Shown: positions 1-9,040 of the stretch, piece by piece
Layout of the letters: each line of letters begins with the position of its first letter
Position numbering within the stretch: position 1 is the first letter of the stretch
Assembly: GCA_036346395.1 (NCBI GenBank)
Contig: CM070615.1
Coordinates: 23,741,282-23,805,281, forward strand
Reading direction: 5' to 3'
Length of the DNA: 64,000 nt
Source: Hsuehochloa calcarea
Taxonomy: Eukaryota; Streptophyta; Magnoliopsida; Poales; Poaceae
Position numbers and translations under genes: made by a program
The notes under the pieces: generated by a model
The model's database searches: none
Told to the model about the DNA's origin: nothing
What the model saw: only the letters and a program-made list of their open reading frames with translations

Positions 1-753
1 AGTCGAGCTCCCAAAGACGCTGCGAATCGCGACGTCGATGGCAAGTACTAAGCAGAGTCCTCGTGTGGTGGTCTTGGACACAACTAGAGTCGACTTGATA
101 TCAAAGATGACACCATGATCAATGATCCGACCAATCAACATAAGTTGCATAGTAAACTAAGGAACATGAGAGACTACAGAACATGAAAAGGAGTGGAAAG
201 GGTGCATCGCCTACAACAGAAGAGGTACCATCTGCAATCTGAATAGTGGAAGAAAGAGCTGGGGACACAAAAGTGAGGTGGTAGAATCGATGTTATGTGA
301 AAGGAAGCACCAGAGTCCAAAATCCTTAGAGACAAGATACCGACGAGTGAGGAGGCGGAGGTGAGAAAGATTGCTTGAGAAGCAAGAGCCGAGGAGCAAA
401 ACTCGAGCGGCGAGCCGCTGACTCCACGAGATCAAGTAGCACGCGTTGCGTAATCGAGCTTGACGGCTGCCGAGGGCGGCGATCGCGGCGACGCGGGGGT
501 GGAGATCTTGGGCGGCGGTGCTTGGGTCGGACGGTCGCATGAAATTGTCGGTTGGGAGGAGTTGGGGTTGTCCAACACGGATCCAAATGGGATGGCGTGG
601 ATTCAGCGACAGGAGGAGTTGCGGCGGCGACAGAGCGGTGTCGGATCGGAGCGGTGGCGGCTCAAGTGAGCAGAGCAAGCAGAGGAGCTCGTGGCGCGGG
701 GAGCAAAGCAGAGGAGGGTCACAAGCAGGTGATCACGAGGAAACCCTAACCGT
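1..753 (-). pseudogene. Ty1/Copia gag-pol remnant (gag start and protease)
   Basis: Degenerate Copia polyprotein read on the minus strand and cut by the window start. Next to the primer-binding site there is a serine/proline-rich gag-like beginning (about 460-680). The reading then jumps to a protease segment at about 303-340 whose translation contains ILDSGASFHIT, the DSGAS aspartic protease signature of Copia pol (GAC-TCT-GGT-GCT-TCC lies at 303-317). Downstream (180-300) is a degenerate stretch resembling the region that follows the protease in Copia pol. Most of gag, including the CCHC knuckle, is missing between the two parts, and several stops are present, so this copy is dead. Family assignment rests on the protease motif plus the adjoining tRNA-Met-type PBS; the exact lineage is not determined. 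Confidence 0.7.
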
Positions 754-765
754 AGCTCGATACCA
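754..765 (-). other. Primer-binding site of the Copia remnant
   Basis: On the minus strand this reads TGGTATCGAGCT, one or two changes from the initiator-tRNA-Met complement TGGTATCAGAGC used by Copia elements. It sits directly inside the LTR end (ending ...CAACA), which orients the element leftward. Confidence 0.65.
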
Positions 766-870
766 TGTTGAAATGAATACTTGATTTATTCCAATGGGTA
801 AAAGGTCAATATATCATGTATAAGGTAGGCTAATATGCAAAGAGCACTCAACTATAAACATATATAAAAA
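766..870 (-). mobile_element. Copia LTR fragment
   Basis: The LTR terminus abuts the PBS (plus-strand TGTTGAAATG from 766). The fragment contains an A/T-rich TATATATG-like stretch near 858-868. I cannot find the outer LTR end, so the right boundary is approximate. Confidence 0.45.
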
Positions 871-2020
871 CATGGCCGCTTGTGTCCAAATTTTCACGAC
901 TTAGATGTCACAAACTCACATAGATGACATGTCCCTTCCTCTCCCTTCTTTCTTTCTTCTCCCATTCTCTCCCCCTCTGCACTGCCTGGCCACCTCCGCT
1001 CTCCCATGTCATTCCAATACGCCGCCAGCGCCACCCTCAACCCCGGCCATTCTGGTGGTGCATGCCCTGTGGCTGCGCGATCAGAACGAGCTCGACATGC
1101 GGCGACGGTTCCTCATTGCCGAAATGGGCTCCGTGGCGGCAAAGAATGCCTCGCTTCCGATGCCGCCGCCGCCATCACGGTGTTCTCAAACATGAAATCT
1201 AATTGGAATTGCACAAATTGAACCGAATCAAGAAAACTGAGCAACCTGTACATGAATTGGAACAACAAATTGGCCAAAAGAAAATAAATTATCAATTTTG
1301 CCGCGACGTCTATACGGTCTTTCTTCAATTAAACATGGTTCGCACGATACCAATCAATCAACAAATAGAGCAAGCCCAATCAGCCGAAGAAAAGGAAGGA
1401 AACAGGGGGAAAAAATACCTACTCAAAACACTGAAGTAATATGGCGAGCGCCAATAAAGACTTGAGCAAAGAAACTCTAAATCCCATTGGAATCCACAAA
1501 TTCAAGGCACTGTCACAAGGTAGCGATCAGTTTCCTCCCAAGCATATGTGTTTTGTCTTGGTCTGTGGCCTTCTCAGCAGCAACATCCATGGCGCCGCCG
1601 CCCTTGCTGAACAACCATCCAAAGTCTCTCTTCTCGTAATCAGGGTGCTCTTGGTGACGTGATTTGGCTCACAAAGTGCAATTCCGCTATGACAGACGAG
1701 TAGGAGCTTATCAGTCGCGCTCCCCTGCCGTCCGTACCTATGCGCTCGAGGGATCAGTTTCCTCCTCGTCTTTCTCTTTCCCAATCTTCTAATCCCTCCT
1801 CCAGATTCAAGCCCTCCTCCTGGCCGCACACTGCACTCGTCGGCTCGCGCACCAAATCCGCCCGTGGCGGCATCCGGCGAGCCTCGAGCCAGCGCGGTCA
1901 GCTCGACGGGGGCACACAAGCAACTGGATGGCCAAATGGGACGAGATTGCCAGAGTGGAACAAACCAAATAGGACGTACGGTAGAGCTTCCTATCATACG
2001 GTCTGAAATACAATACGACA
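871..2020. other. Intergenic sequence, no gene recognised
   Basis: A pyrimidine-rich stretch (925-1000) is followed by a moderately GC-rich segment (1010-1190) and ordinary sequence. Short open frames exist on both strands but none shows a recognisable domain, a conserved start context or a splice structure. GATCAGTTTCCTCC occurs twice (about 1527 and 1750), otherwise nothing notable. Confidence 0.5.
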
Positions 2021-2024
2021 ACGA

Positions 2025-2285
2025 TTGCAATATTTTTAGATAATGGTTGCAACATCATCAGACAATGTTTGCAACATCACCGCGGAATAGTTGCAACATC
2101 ACAAATTAAAACAAAATATTTGGAGAAAAAATGCTTTGAAAAATTTATAACATCATCGTGAACAGCATGCAACATTTTTTTTTCTAGCGATGCAATATTT
2201 TTTTCTACATATGCAACATTTCAAAGAACAGTATGCAACATTATTTTCAACGGGTTGCAACATTGTTTTCGAGAGGTCGCAATAT
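2025..2285. repeat. Degenerate 22-bp tandem array around GCAACAT
   Basis: The core GCAACAT or GCAATAT recurs at about 2027, 2049, 2071, 2093, 2169, 2192, 2213, 2235, 2256 and 2279. Most steps are 21-23 bp. The spacer sequences differ while the core and phase are kept, so this is an old, decaying tandem repeat rather than a recent microsatellite. Confidence 0.75.
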
Positions 2286-2329
2286 ATCAAAAAGTCCCCC
2301 ACCGATCAAACCAAAGCTCACACAGTTTC

Positions 2330-2690
2330 AATCAGAAAACCATACCGGTGGGTATGTGACCAACCTTGTACTGGAGCTGCGGTGGAGGTCTCTGGTCGGA
2401 GCAATCGGCGGCGATGGATGAGGAAGATGGAGGGAGCACCAGGAGGAGAGCGGCTTGTCGAGGACGGCGCCAATGTCGGCGTGGAAGAACTAGACGTGCG
2501 TGAACCGGCGGCACTGCAGCTGCTCGGCGCTAAGCGCGCCAGCGGAAGACTGCGGCATGGCGTGGCGCCAAGACGCGGTGCGCGTGCACAGAATGCACGA
2601 GGAGCTTCAAGGAGAGCTTGTAGGGGCGCAGGTCCAGCAGCCCCGCGGTCAGCAGCAGCTCCGTCATGGCTCGCCTTGCTTTTTCTCCTT
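2330..2690 (-). pseudogene. GC-rich coding-like fragment, unrecognised
   Basis: A GC-rich island in AT-rich surroundings. On the minus strand it opens with ATG at 2667 and reads MTELLLTAGLLDLRP... before degrading into stops. The first ~80 bp (about 2597-2690) reappear at 37985-38062 in block B's leading mosaic, joined there to different sequence. I do not recognise a protein family. It may be a host-gene fragment carried by a transposon, and its codon-like composition is the only support for coding origin. Confidence 0.3.
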
Positions 2691-2693
2691 GTG

Positions 2694-2694
2694 C

Positions 2695-2738
<44 letters not shown>

Positions 2739-2739
2739 T
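2694..2739. repeat. (TA)n-(GA)n microsatellite
   Basis: About 12 TA units run directly into about 11 GA units. The same compound microsatellite, longer and with one interruption, occurs at 38073-38131. Confidence 0.9.
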
Positions 2740-3480
2740 TTGAATCGGAGTGTGAGGGGTTATGGGGTATATGCTTCAATGCCAAATGTGAGTGGAATGG
2801 GGATAAATATAGAAGAAGCTAGAAACAGGGGATTAAGAGAGTTGAAAAGCTAGCGGCCTATAGGACGTGTTGCACACAAGGAAAAGCTAGCGGGCTATAG
2901 GACATGTCACACACGAGGAGCCGATTTTTTTTTTTTTGCTTTCGGACGTATGCCTCCAAAGATTATCCATAGAATTTTCAGTTTCACAGCTTATACTGTG
3001 GTTCAGAATGTCGTCACGCATCGGTTTGTGCCTGTGTTGTGCGTGCGCATGCATATATATTACGCTCGGTCACGGCGATCCATGCGTGCGCCTGGCATGT
3101 TCACCGGGGAATTACAAGTTGTCTTAAATCACGTAATCTTAATTTGAGGCGCCACGCATTCGGGGTATTAATTTGTTGGCGATATATGCATGCATGGTAG
3201 CATTCATCTTACTATGTCAGGAACAGACAGAAATTCGAGAAGTAGGCATGAGCATGACATGCATTAAGGTAGACATTCGTGAAGCACCGGATATATTGTA
3301 TTGACGACCGCATACATAGCGCGAAGAAAAACATTAAACAGCTTTGGTACTTATAGTTCTGTACCTATATATACACATGACACTCCAAACTAACTGGGGT
3401 ATATGGCTTAAACCGTAATTAAGCTATCATAACAAAACCAGGTGGATACTAGCTATCATAATTGTACAGTAAATGCTTAA
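2740..3480. repeat. Local repeat unit R1
   Basis: This stretch is repeated in pieces at 4250-5620 and again at 38130-39620. Anchors include TCGGACGTATGCCTCC (2943, 4435, 38340) and ACCGGATATATTGTATTGACG (about 3288, 5462, 39451). It is non-coding; the open frames running through it are low-complexity and not conserved between copies. Confidence 0.8.
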
Positions 3481-3639
3481 CTAACCCAACTTATTAATTT
3501 TGGGCTGTTACATACTAAGAGGTAGTGTTAGTGCTCCGTGAATGGATTGAGTTGATGCTACTGTGATGTGGGTGATGCTGTGGCTATTGTGGGAAGCTCT
3601 CTATGCATGTGTAGTTCATGTTGAGTTATTTGGTTTCGG

Positions 3640-4130
3640 CCAAAATATAAATGGCAGATCGCGCACTGTCCAATAAAACCACCATAACTTTTGCATACAA
3701 ACTCGGATTGCGACGTTCTTTGGCTCATTGGAAAGCTAACAAGAAGTTCAATCCAAAAAACCATAAGTCCATATCAAATTCATTCATGAGGCTCTAGATG
3801 AAGTGAACCCCAAAGGTCGTTTAGGGCCTCAAAACACCATCCGGGTTATAGCACCCGCTCCTTTTTATTTTTGCAATGGAAAGCTATCACAGACGGTTCT
3901 TGTTTAGAACCACCGTGAAAGCTTTTTCATAGACAAACCGTCTGTGGTAATTAATTATCACTGAGGTTCTTGTTCATAACCGTCATGATAGTTTTTTCAC
4001 GCATTTCTAAACAAGAACCATCTGTGATAGCTTTTTCATATTCAAAACTGTCTATGATGTCCTCATATTATCACAGATATAAAATCGAGGTTTAAAACCG
4101 TCTGTGATGACCCTTTGTATAGTAGCGGTG
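3640..4130. mobile_element. CACTA-like DNA transposon fragment
   Basis: It carries several copies of the subterminal unit TCACAGACGGTT and its complement AACCGTCTGTGA, here partly eroded, and ends at ACCCTTTGTATAGTAG. The reverse complement, CTACTATACAAAGGGT, matches CACTA-type termini. Only one end is evident, and no transposase is encoded. The inward part (3640-3850) contains CATAACTTTTGCATACAAAC and GGTCGTTTAGGGCCTC, shared with the related fragments at 4940-5330 and 38825-39230. Confidence 0.6.
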
Positions 4131-4249
4131 ATTCCGCATTATCATCTGATGAGATCACAGCTTGAATTCTAGTTCTTTAGCTTAAATCACGTAATCTTAA
4201 TTTGAGGCGGATTTGAATCCATCAGGCCACGCATGTGAGGGCGATTATG

Positions 4250-4980
4250 CATGGGGTATATGCTTCAATGCCAAATGTGGGGCGCAGTCCAGTGGAGCAG
4301 GGATAAATATATATATATATATATAGAGAAGAAGCTAGAAACATGAATTAAGAATGAGGATTGAAAAGCTAGAAACTGGCTATAGGACGTGTCACACACG
4401 AGGAGTGAGGCGTCCACACGATTTTTTTTGCTTTCGGACGTATGCCTCCAAAGATTATCCATAGAATTTTCAGTTTCACAGCTCATACTGTGGTTCAGAA
4501 TGTCGTCACGCATCGGTTTGTGCCTGTGTTGTGCGTGCGCATGCATATATATATTACGCTCGGTCAGGGCGATCCATGCGTGCGCCTGGCGGCATGTTCA
4601 CGCTTCTCACCGGGGAATTACAAGTTGTGATTTTAGAGGGTCTTAGGTTGGATTGTTGTTCATGCCTGTCCGAGATGCCAGTACTCAAGACTGCATGTGT
4701 TGCCATAGACTTTTTTTTTTCCATTACAAGAGATAGAATCCACGAGCTCACAAAGTTTCCGCTGAAGTGCACTTCATTTGCATACTTTTGAAGCTTGCTA
4801 GATGAAGTAATTAATCTACACCCACAGCTCCACCTCTCCATCAAGAGGTGGTTTCCGTGCATTATCATACGACAGATCACAGCTTGAATTCTAGTTCTTC
4901 AGCTTGAGGCGGATGGGTTTCAAAATAAGTTTGCCATAACTCGGATTGCGACGCTCTTTGGGGCCCCTAAAAGGTCGTTT
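4250..4980. repeat. Local repeat unit R2 (start of block A homology)
   Basis: Second copy of the R1 type, with a (TA)n tract at 4306-4325. From about 4420 it is collinear with 38320 onward, so it marks the left end of the large A/B homology. The segment 4735-4850 (ATCCACGAGCTCACAAAG...) is also distantly repeated at 23940-24016 and 53033-53109. Confidence 0.7.
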
Positions 4981-5330
4981 AGGGCCTCAAAACAGCATCC
5001 GGGTTATAGCACCCATTTTCGTTTTTTTATTTTTGGAAAAAAAGCTATCACGACGGTTCTTGTTTAGAACCGCCTCGTGAAAGATTTTTTACGCATTTAA
5101 CCGTCTGTGATAATTAATTTTCATGAGCGGTTCTTGTTCACTTCATAACCGCTGCGTGATAGTTTTTTCATGACGGTTCTAAATAAGAACCGTCTGTGAT
5201 AGCTTTTTCATAAACGGTTCAAAACCGCCTATAATGTCCTCATTTCATCATATACATAAATCTGATGGTTTAAAAACCAACTATGATGACGGTTCCGAAC
5301 CGTGCTGTGATGACCCTTTGTATAGTAGTG
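4980..5330. mobile_element. CACTA-like fragment, block A copy
   Basis: Subterminal ACGGTTCTTGTTTAGAACC-type inverted units lead to a terminus TATAGTAGTG at 5321-5330 (reverse complement CACTACTATA). It is collinear with 38940-39240, but the block A copy has disrupted CACAGACGG units (for example CATGAGCGG at 5122), all at CAG/CTG positions. The flanking phrase CCGTGCATTATCATACGAC occurs on both sides (4855 and 5337). Confidence 0.65.
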
Positions 5331-5848
5331 ATGGTTCCGTGCATTATCATACGACACAGCGCCACGCATTCCATCAGGGGGTATTAATTTGTTGGCGATA
5401 TATGCATGCATGGTAGCATTCATCTTACAAGACATGCATTAAGGTAAGACATTCATGAAGCACCGGATATATTGTATTGACGACCGCATACATAGCGCGA
5501 GGAAAAACATTAAACAGCTTTGGTACTTATAGTTCTGTACCTATATATATATACACATGACACTCCAAACTAACTGGGGTATATGGCTTAAACCGTAATT
5601 AAGCTATCATAACAAAACCAGGTATATATTCTAGAAATACTAGCCAGCCACATGTACTTTTACTACGTACTACTAGAGTATGTCGTCAAGCATCCAACTG
5701 ATCTGGACGACACCCTAGCTATTCCATCCTGTTGCCATTACGGTGATGGCTCTGCAGAAGGAAAACAATGACGGAATCGGAATACAAAACATATCACGAA
5801 TTAACACAAGCTTGATCAAATGAATATGGCATGTTTTCCCGGAAAGAA
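5331..5848. other. Sequence downstream of the 8CM gene (3' flank)
   Basis: Third occurrence of parts of R1, then unique sequence leading into the gene's 3' end. No gene is seen. The presumed 3' UTR and polyadenylation region lie just left of 5849. I could not pick a poly(A) signal with confidence. Confidence 0.5.
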
Positions 5849-6793
5849 TTAGTTACCCGGGGATGGAGCAGCAGCAGGAGTAGGAGCAGGCATCAGCGGA
5901 GGCAGTGGTTGCGCTGTTAAATCCATAAACAGATTAGTCTCCTTACAAACATGGTACATTACAGCATCCACAAAAATCTTGCAGAACACAGATGCAGGAC
6001 AAGCTGTAGTCGTCACTTACTGGAGCACTTGGCAAGGGTCTGCAGAGGAAGCGTGGCGCCACATGTGACCGGAAGAGACATCATGCGCATGAAATCAATG
6101 GGCGCGGGCATGAGCTTGTTGATGTCGCCGTTCATGCCGTGGCAGAGGCAGATGGGTGCCTCGTCGATGAGAGACTTGAAGCCGTCGCAGCATGTGCTTG
6201 GAGGCGCTGCTACGCTGGTGCTGGTGAGGTAGTCCACGCATGGCATCAACCCCATCAGCGATGACAGGCACTCCGTTGGTTGCGGCGGTGATGGCGACGG
6301 CGGCGATGGAGCACCTGCTGGTGCACTCGGGGAACTAGGGACATGTGGCGCACCTGGTGTTCCTGGGAAGCCAGGCAGTGGGGAATTGCGGAAACACAGG
6401 GATGCCATGAGGCGGCGGGAGCGGTGGAAATCTCGGCAATGGCGGACCGTGTGGAAAGCCCGGAAAGGTGGGCACCGGTGGAAGAGCTGGTAGCGGTGGC
6501 GAGCCCGGCAACGGTCGTAGCGGCGGAAAGCTGGGCAATGGCAGTAGCGGTGGGAAGCCAGGCAATGGAGGGAACTGCGGCAAGCCTGGGATACCCGGGA
6601 AGCCGGGCCATGTTGATGGCTGTGCTACATCGCCGTTGGTGGAGGCAGCAGCGGTCTTCTCCGATGCTTCTTCACCAGCGGTCGCCGCGGGCTTGACCCC
6701 CTGGACCCTGATTGCTTCCAATGGCTGCAGCGTGGCGGCGACGAGGGCGAAGGCGAGGAACAACACGGCGAGGATGCACCTAGATGGCGCCAT
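5849..6793 (-). CDS. Proline-rich lipid-transfer-like (8CM) protein, copy A
   Basis: Predicted secreted, apoplastic or wall-associated protein of about 278 residues in two exons: 6021-6793, then 5849-5913 after a 107-bp GT-AG intron (5914-6020; donor GTAAGT, acceptor TTTAACAG). The N-terminus MAPSRCILAVLFLAF... is a clear signal peptide. A Gly/Pro/Phe/Leu-rich repeat (PGFP, PPLP) follows, then an eight-cysteine domain with spacing C-x9-C-x15-CC-x12-CxC-x26-C-x11-C, typical of nsLTP/LTPG-like proteins that bind lipids. Exon 2 adds a short Pro/Ala tail (TQPLPPLMPAPTPAAAPSPGN) without an obvious GPI-anchor hydrophobic end. The start at 6793 is preferred over 6844 because the TATA box lies only about 17 bp from 6844. 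As given, the frame breaks once near 6371-6385 (apparent extra A before CTGCCTGG). The same break is in copy B, and it may be a sequencing artefact. Confidence 0.8.
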
Positions 6794-6860
6794 CTTTTGC
6801 ATGTGGAGGCTTTCTTTTGCTTTTGCGTTGTGCAGGACATACATGCAGGGTGGCGACCGA

Positions 6861-6869
6861 TTTATATAG
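6861..6869 (-). promoter_or_regulatory. TATA box of 8CM gene copy A
   Basis: Minus-strand TATATAAA about 68-75 bp upstream of the ATG at 6793. It predicts transcription from about 6830-6838 and a short 5' UTR. It is conserved in copy B. Confidence 0.65.
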
Positions 6870-7440
6870 TGCCTTTTGGTGTGCAGATGGAGAATTCAAA
6901 CACTGGTGTAATAACATCTTCTGATCTCTTACAGATCATCATCCGTTATATATCTAGTTAGCATGTCATACCGAGTAGATTGGGTTCTTTGCATGCAGTC
7001 AATAGTTTTTGGACACTAGAGTCCGATCGAGACTCTTGGAGCTTTGCGCTCGAGTTTTTCTTTTTCAGATATAACTGGACAACTGTGAATCTTTGTTTCC
7101 CCTTTAAAAAAAACTGAGTCTTAATTTGCTATTGTTACGGTTAATTCAGACGTGCTTGATCGAGATGAGTTCTTCCATTCAGTCAGGACTCTTGGTGATA
7201 ATTGATGTCCTGTGTCCCTTTTAACTAGAACTGAACAGCAATTTTGATTTGATTGTAGAAGACACGTGTACGTTTACTGCAAGGACTTGTCAGAGTTCAT
7301 ATACAGCCTCTCAACAAGTAACTGGACTTGTCAGAGTTCATATACAGTCCTCTGTATTTCGATGTTGATCTGCATCGATTTACGCCTATTTGAGAGTTGT
7401 CTATGTTCGATATTACTTTGCATCCACGTTCTGACCAGAG
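6870..7440. other. Upstream region of 8CM gene A
   Basis: About 570 bp, nearly identical to 40846-41415. A direct repeat of GGACTTGTCAGAGTTCATA occurs at about 7282 and 7325. No gene is seen; this is the likely proximal promoter of the 8CM gene. Confidence 0.5.
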
Positions 7441-7740
7441 ATTGACTTTCACCCTTTGGAATTACTGTAAAATATGGAATGTCCTGTCGCATACATCGCC
7501 AGCAAGCACTCTCTGTAGGGAAGCGATCTTGCCGTCAGGAAAAGAAAACCTTCCAGAGGCAACACCCACCAATTGGCGAGCTCGGGCGGCCCCACCAACA
7601 TCGGCGAAGGAGGCACAGGGCATCACCGTGCTGCTCGATGGCGATGATATGCATCCCTGGTCCATAATCTCGTTGGCCATCCCCTTTATTAGTCTTCAAA
7701 ATATCTTCAAAGTTCTTCCACTGTAAGGTTTGTAGGTTGA
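7440..7740 (-). pseudogene. Unrecognised coding-like fragment, copy A
   Basis: A GC-rich minus-strand open segment reading ...VMPCASFADVGGAA... (7462-7680). In block B the frame is longer, 144 codons at 41426-41860. I do not recognise the family. It sits between the 8CM gene promoter and a Copia LTR and could be a transduplicated gene fragment or the end of an old TE frame. Confidence 0.3.
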
Positions 7741-7778
7741 TTTTCTAGAAATGGAAAAGTCTTATAACATTTTTTTTC

Positions 7779-7982
7779 TGAAATAATGAAAGCGAGAGAG
7801 AGGGAAGCACAGCGCATGGCAAAACAACCGGGCCGACTCTAGCTTATATGGCCAATGCGGCAATTGTACAACAGCCATATATCATGGTTAGGGAAGGATA
7901 AGATCATAATCTCCTATACAAGGAAAGATAACATAATGATCTCCCATACAACTTGTACACCAAGAAAACCATTGCGCTAACA
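7779..7982 (-). mobile_element. Copia 3' LTR, copy A
   Basis: On the minus strand this opens TGTTAGCGCAATGG directly after a polypurine tract and carries GGCCATATAAGC as a TATA motif (7842-7853). The distal end (…TTATTTCA, about 7779) is a best guess. The boundary with the PPT is firm because the pol C-terminus lies just beyond it. Confidence 0.6.
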
Positions 7983-8165
7983 TCCCCCCTCAGTCGAATC
8001 GTGAGGCTTCCGAATGCAAAGACTGGTGTGGAAATATCGAAACAATTGAGTTGGAAGGCCCTTCGTCGTGATGTCGGCAAACTGCAGTAAAGAAGGCACG
8101 TGGAGCACCTAAACGTGACTGAGAGACACCTTCTCGTGAACGAATTAAATGTCGATCTCAATATG
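7983..8165 (-). pseudogene. Copia pol C-terminal (RNase H tail) and PPT, copy A
   Basis: Minus-strand translation contains HIEIDI, FVHEKVSLSHV and VLHVPSLLQFADITTKGLP, the characteristic end of Copia RNase H, interrupted by two stops. It is followed by the polypurine tract GACTGAGGGGGGA (7983-7995) and the 3' LTR. The upstream pol is absent because another LTR-like sequence begins at 8166. Identical layout occurs at 41965-42147. Confidence 0.75.
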
Positions 8166-8330
8166 TGTTGGACCGAAGTGGCGACTAGAGGGGGGTGGTC
8201 GGTGAATAGAAGCACGATCTCTTTTTCACTAAGATCGGATTCAACACGATTTTCACTCCAATAGCTATGAGATCTATGAAGATCAATGTACAAGTACAGA
8301 GGAAGACTTGTATTGAATCCAATCAAAACC
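8166..8330 (+). mobile_element. LTR-like segment (TGTTGGACCGAAGTGG...), copy A
   Basis: Begins TGTTGGACCGAAGTGGCGAC, followed by a G-run and GTGAATAG, a pattern I associate with Copia LTR starts. It interrupts the Copia pol tail. Homology with block B stops at 8330/42312. It is a fragment only, and the far end is not found. Confidence 0.45.
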
Positions 8331-8333
8331 CCG

Positions 8334-8500
8334 TGTGAGGACCGTGGTTTATTAAGCTTGTAATGCTTAGTTACCAATTGACCCTAGCATCACAAACAAA
8401 ATATCCCGTGTCTTCGAGATATGTATACTTCCCAGAAATACAGTATACACACCCTTTTACATAATTCATGCATCAATTCCATTCAAGACATAGAACCAAA
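8334..8500 (-). mobile_element. Fragment of the long Gypsy LTR family (terminal 167 bp)
   Basis: TGTGAGGACCGTGGTTTATTAAGC... matches the terminus of the long LTRs at 16523, 28481, 33103 and 45620. The match ends abruptly at about 8500, so this is a truncated fragment. It lies exactly at the left edge of the block-A-specific 5.6-kb segment. Confidence 0.7.
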
Positions 8501-8689
8501 GTATGAGACTAAGTGCCCAGAAGGGACTTAGCCAATTTTCAACCCTTGAAATCCGAAACTTCTCTGTGAATTTCAAACGAATAGATCTTTTGACTGGAAA
8601 CTCAAAAAATTATGAGACTAAGTGTAGGAGAATCCCCTCTCTTGCCTATACCCTCTATTTTTGGTCTAGCTCCAAAATCCAACTTTTAT

Positions 8690-8820
8690 AATCGCCAGTC
8701 AGACCACCTCCCATGGCCGATCTGACCGCCAGCTTCTAAGTTCGAGGCCTGGCCAGTCTGACCGCCAGAGGTGGCCGGTCAGACCGCCACCTTGGTCAGT
8801 CTGACCGCCAGTAACCTGAT
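8690..8820. repeat. Short array of GGTCTGACCGCC-type motifs
   Basis: Five or so degenerate copies of CAGTCTGACCGCCAG or GGTCAGACCGCC in both orientations within 130 bp. Related motifs (GGCGGTCTGACC) occur in block B at 42364-42412, suggesting the array belongs to an LTR. Confidence 0.6.
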
Positions 8821-8894
8821 AGCACTTGATCTTTGCCGAAAATGCGTGATTCAACAAACATTCAATGACATTGCCAATTGTAACATCATCATAA

Positions 8895-9040
8895 GATCAT
8901 GAGCATGCCCCCATGATATCCACAATATGTTTGGTGTGGCGGTGTTGAACCGCATTTAAAGACATGTAGACGGTGCTGATGTTCTCGCAGTAGACCACGG
9001 TAGCCGAGGCAAGAGGATGTTGAAGCTCCTTGAAGGACCG
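8895..9040 (-). pseudogene. Copia RNase H fragment
   Basis: Minus-strand translation includes FKELQHPLASATVVYCEN and VQHRHTKHI, the conserved Copia RNase H segment just upstream of the HIEID motif. It diverges after HIVDI. It is a fragment of about 45 codons, flanked by LTR-like sequence on the right. Confidence 0.65.

Noticed and set aside
2936..3147. Small cysteine-rich peptide frames (also at 4389-4646 and 38312-38695)
   Set aside because: The repeated copies differ by frameshifting indels, and the cysteines come from TGTG-rich sequence. There is no consistent signal peptide or cysteine pattern.
3867..4130. Interpreting the alternating direct and inverted short repeats as a CRISPR-like array
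   Set aside because: Units are inverted pairs with no spacer regularity, in a plant TE context, and end in a CACTA-type terminus.
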